32,107 nucleotides of DNA from a virus. Positions 30,052 through 32,107 of this stretch are shown here, in pieces. Under the pieces are notes generated by a model. The model saw nothing but the letters and a program-made list of their open reading frames with translations, did no database searches and had not been told where the DNA came from. A program made the translations under genes and the position numbers. The DNA is taken from the IMG/VR virus record IMGVR_UViG_3300045902_000281, positions 1 through 32,107 of that record, one strand, 5' to 3'. Position 1 is the stretch's first letter; every line of letters starts with the position of its first letter.

Positions 30052-30703
30052 CTAGGCCATCTCCGCGAGCTCGACGACCACCGCCGCTCGCCGTGCCACG
30101 TCGGCGAGGCGCCACGCCTTGGCGACACCTGGTCGAACGACGCGGCCGACGCGCGCAGCCTCGCGCCCAAGCTCGACGAGCTCGCGGGTGGGGGCGGTCT
30201 CAGACCGCACGTACCTGACCGCGGCGCCCTGCACGACGACGGCGTCGGCGAGCCGCGCCTCCCCGACCCGCAGGGCCAGGCACGTCGGAGCGACGTTCGG
30301 GTACCGCTCGATCAGGTCCTGCAGGTCGTGGCCGATCTGCCAGGCGGCGCGCAGCGCGGCGTCCGGTACCAGCAGCGCGCCTGCGAAGGCGTTGGACCAG
30401 CTCTCCACGTCCATGCCTTCGACGCCGCGGCGCGTGAGTACCAGGACGCGGTGCCCGAGCTCGTGCGCGATCGCGAAGCCATCGAGCCACGGCGGCAGGC
30501 CTCGGCGCCGGATGATCTTGTCGCCCACCTCGGAGTAGCGGGCGGGCGGCGTGCGCGCCCCGGAGCACGAACGGGGGCACCAGCTCGAGGCGTATCCCCA
30601 AGCGGCGACAGAGCAGCCTGACGTCGGGCGCGTCGATGCCGTCCATCCGGCCGATCCGGAGGAGGTAGGCCGCGCTCGCGGCGGCGTCTTCGTAGTCGGT
30701 CAT
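30052..30703 (-). pseudogene. ImmA/IrrE-like metallopeptidase with apparent frameshift
   Basis: The first frame starts at 30703 (MTDYEDAAASAAYLLRIG, then DAPDVRLLCRRLGIRLELVPP), the usual N-terminus of ImmA/IrrE peptidases. The remainder, GDKIIRRRGLPPWLDGFAIAHELGH (HExxH zinc site), is in another frame. Removing one base from the G4 run at 30558-30561 joins them as RTPPARYSEVGDKII, a typical linker, giving about 216 aa. A GTG at 30526-30528 would start only the second part. Such peptidases inactivate the XRE repressor. It may be a true mutation, a sequencing error, or a regulated slip. Confidence 0.72.
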
Positions 30704-30804
30704 CGCCGTCCATGAGACGCACGCGGCGGGCTCGTTTCCAGGGTCCGCCGAAGCCGGGCGGACAGACGCGGTCCGCGCTGGGGCGGCGTCGCGGCGGGTA
30801 GTTC

Positions 30805-30833
30805 TTGCGTTGGTCTAAGACTGGTCCTATAAC
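30805..30833 (+). promoter_or_regulatory. Rightward sigma70-like promoter
   Basis: TTGCGT (-35, 30805-30810), a 17-bp spacer and TATAAC (-10, 30828-30833) form a convincing promoter pointing to the plus-strand operon that starts at 30954. The spacer contains GTCTAAGAC, a short palindrome. Confidence 0.65.
30813..30826. promoter_or_regulatory. Candidate repressor operator
   Basis: GTCTAAGAC (30813-30821) is a 9-bp palindrome inside the promoter spacer. The overlapping words GTCTAA and AAGACTGGTC both recur in the repressor's own upstream region (29831-29836 and 29855-29864). A binding site for the XRE protein is inferred. Confidence 0.45.
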
Positions 30834-30848
30834 GATCCTCACCAGCCG

Positions 30849-30866
30849 CCGCGGGGGTTCCCGCGG
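30849..30866. repeat. Inverted repeat (7-bp stem) downstream of the rightward promoter
   Basis: CCGCGGG, a GGTT loop and CCCGCGG make a perfect 7-bp stem about 15 bases after the -10 box. It may be an attenuator, a leader-RNA hairpin or a binding site. Confidence 0.45.
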
Positions 30867-30953
30867 ACCGCCTGACCCGCGAGCCCCAGGGCGTCGAGCG
30901 GGTCGCACGCGGAGCCCTCACGGGCACGGCGACCACCACCACCCGGAGGCCCG

Positions 30954-31205
30954 ATGCACGCCAGCACGCCCCCCTCGTCCTCGAGGGGTCAGGACACGTC
31001 CGTCTCGATCCACCAGCTCGCCGACACCATCCCGGCGCCGCCGCCGGTGCACTCCCGCTACGTCGCGATCTGCGGCTGCGAGCGAACCTTCAGCCTCTGG
31101 CAGTGGGAGGAGCTCCACTTCGTAGGCTTCCAGGCCAACGACGAGGGCGTCGAGCTCCGCAACTGCGTCTGCGGGTCGACGATCGGGCGCGGGGTGGCGT
31201 CGTGA
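30954..31205 (+). CDS. Small zinc-motif protein, first gene of rightward operon (83 aa)
   Basis: The ATG at 30954-30956 follows GGAGG with a 5-nt spacer. The 83-aa protein has an N-terminal flexible part (STPPSSSRGQDT), then a C-x-C ... C-x-C pair (ICGCERTF near 40 and RNCVCGSTI near 70), which suggests a small zinc-binding fold. The middle includes FSLWQWEELHFVGF. It is coupled to the next gene by GTGA. Function unknown. Confidence 0.65.
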   Translation: MHASTPPSSSRGQDTSVSIHQLADTIPAPPPVHSRYVAICGCERTFSLWQWEELHFVGFQANDEGVELRNCVCGSTIGRGVAS

Positions 31206-31435
31206 GCGCCAACACTCGCCACATCCATGCCGTCGTCTACGCGAGCCTCGATGGCGTGGTCGCTCTGATCCAGAAGTTTCCGCAGGACCGCGCAGACATC
31301 GCCGTCATCCTGCTCGGCGGCGCGATCGCGATCGCCGACACGATGGGCGTCGACGTCGAGGGCTTTCTCACGGAGCTGCGCCGCACCACGACGAAGCCCG
31401 ACGTCCTCGTGCCGCCGACGGAGGCTGCGTCGTGA
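31202..31435 (+). CDS. Unknown small protein of rightward operon (77 aa)
   Basis: The GTG at 31202-31204 overlaps the upstream stop as GTGA. The 77-aa protein reads SANTRHIHAVVYASLDGVVALI, then KFPQDRADIAVILLGGAIAIADTMGVDVEGFLTELR, a hydrophobic stretch followed by a helix. One weak membrane helix is possible. No family is recognised. Its end overlaps the next gene as GTGA. Confidence 0.6.
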   Translation: MSANTRHIHAVVYASLDGVVALIQKFPQDRADIAVILLGGAIAIADTMGVDVEGFLTELRRTTTKPDVLVPPTEAAS

Positions 31436-31599
31436 TCGCCGGCTCGGTGCACCGTGGCCTCTTCGCCGTGTCCTGGATGGGGCACGAGGGCTACGGGCTG
31501 ACGTTCGAGCAGGCGCAGCTCGCAGCGCTTCTCTCCATCCTGTCGTGCCGCACGCGCAGCCGTCGGCGCTGCCTGCAGCGGCAGAGGGGGCGCGCGTGA
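31432..31599 (+). CDS. Very small protein of rightward operon (55 aa)
   Basis: It uses GTG at 31432-31434, overlapping the upstream stop, and ends at TGA 31597-31599, giving 55 aa. The N-terminus is IAGSVHRGLFAVSWMGHEGYG, then TFEQAQLAALLSILSC, and the C-terminus is Arg/Cys-rich (RTRSRRRCLQRQRGRA). Its support is the conserved GTGA coupling on both sides; the sequence itself says little. It could be a basic nucleic-acid-binding peptide. Confidence 0.55.
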   Translation: MIAGSVHRGLFAVSWMGHEGYGLTFEQAQLAALLSILSCRTRSRRRCLQRQRGRA

Positions 31600-32063
31600 G
31601 CCGCGCGAAGGCCTTCACCGTCGACCAGGTCGCCGAGGACCTGGCCGACAACATCGACCGTCCGGCGTTCTGGCCTGACGTGGCGTTCGAGGTTCGCCGG
31701 TGTCGGTCGCTGCGATCGCGCGGTGATCTCCCGGTCGCACTCGACGCTCTCGCCGACGCGGAGGCGGAGGCCCGCCGCATCGTCGACGACGCGCCCCGCG
31801 CGGTCGTCGAGGCCGCGCTCAAGCAGGAGCGCGATCGAGTTGCTGCGTGGATCGTCCGCTCGTGGGTCGAGCGCGTCCTGTGGCACGTCGAGGAGCTGCT
31901 CGTCTTCGCCGGCGTTCGCACGTGGGACGAGGTCCAGCGCGACCACGAGGCCTCCGATGGGCCCGAGGCGCGCGTCGCCATCGCTGGCCTCGACGAAGCC
32001 TGGCAGGCCTACGTCGCGTCCTGCGCGGCGTGGCAGTTCAGCGACGCCGGAGGCGCGCCGTGA
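31596..32063 (+). CDS. Unknown protein of rightward operon (155 aa)
   Basis: The start is GTG at 31596-31598 (SRAKAFTVDQVAEDLADN) through a GTGA junction; an earlier ATG at 31545 lies inside the previous gene and is less likely. The 155-aa product is highly helical and charged, with AFEVRRCRSLRSRGDLPVA, then EAEARRIVDDAPRAVVEAAL and RSWVERVLWHVEELLVFAG. No family or catalytic motif is recognised. Its end overlaps the next gene as GTGA. Confidence 0.65.
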   Translation: MSRAKAFTVDQVAEDLADNIDRPAFWPDVAFEVRRCRSLRSRGDLPVALDALADAEAEARRIVDDAPRAVVEAALKQERDRVAAWIVRSWVERVLWHVEELLVFAGVRTWDEVQRDHEASDGPEARVAIAGLDEAWQAYVASCAAWQFSDAGGAP

Positions 32064-32107
32064 CGCTCTCCGAGGCGGACCTCGCCATCCGCGCGACGGG
32101 CATCGGG
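32060..32107 (+). CDS. Partial gene at the right edge of the rightward operon
   Basis: GTG at 32060-32062 overlaps the previous stop as GTGA; only 16 codons are visible (TLSEADLAIRATGIG). It continues beyond the window, so nothing can be said about function. It shows the operon has at least five genes. Confidence 0.5.
   Translation, partial: MTLSEADLAIRATGIG

Noticed and set aside
30341-30700. Second intact gene for the N-terminal ImmA/IrrE fragment, read in its own frame to 30200
   Set aside because: After about residue 50 the frame becomes Arg/Pro/Ala noise while the proper peptidase sequence continues in another frame, so one frameshifted gene is the better reading.
30700-30942. Minus-strand 80-aa ORF across the divergent control region
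   Set aside because: Pro/Arg/Ser-rich with no ribosome site, overlaps promoter elements for the rightward operon.

Overview
This window is the central part of a phage or prophage genome with a contractile tail, from a very GC-rich host. A high-GC proteobacterium or myxobacterium would fit, but nothing here fixes the taxon. Almost all genes lie on the minus strand. They are tightly packed and mostly joined by ATGA, GTGA or TGATG start/stop overlaps. No integrase, transposase, lysis gene, tRNA or host flank is visible, so whether this is an integrated prophage or a free temperate phage is undecided.

From right to left on the minus strand the layout has four parts. (1) Control region, about 29.6-30.95 kb: a HExxH (ImmA/IrrE-type) peptidase gene with an apparent frameshift, an XRE-type repressor, and promoter-like elements that share sequence words. 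(2) Early/replication block, 21.85-29.5 kb: several small unknown genes, an HTH protein, a putative replication initiator containing an 11-bp tandem repeat array and a 20-base homopolymer, a DnaB-type helicase, a PD-(D/E)XK-like nuclease with a zinc motif, an unknown lysine-rich protein, a RuvC-like resolvase and an unknown zinc-motif protein. (3) A plus-strand island, 20.97-21.85 kb: an HTH ORF and a DinD-like C-terminal domain in another frame, convergent with the replication block. (4) Late block, 1-20.6 kb: small and large terminase, DUF935-type portal, S49 protease with an internal scaffold start, decoration protein, Mu gpT-like capsid, gp35-like and gp36-like proteins, tail completion proteins, sheath, tube, tail chaperone with a -1 frameshift, tape measure, hub and spike proteins, gp25-like wedge, baseplate J, tail protein I, and fibre-like proteins ending in three tandem paralogues.

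A second operon runs rightward from a good sigma70-like promoter at 30805-30833. It holds at least five small genes joined by GTGA overlaps and runs off the window. I recognise none of them.

The morphogenesis genes follow phage Mu order closely, yet the replication genes (initiator, DnaB, RuvC) belong to a theta or lambda/P22-like lifestyle, with no MuA/MuB. The most unusual element is the initiator gene. It carries 11 tandem 11-bp units, a nearby strand-asymmetric pyrimidine tract and a 20-base C run, and it resembles the arrangement of a lambda-type origin inside an initiator gene.
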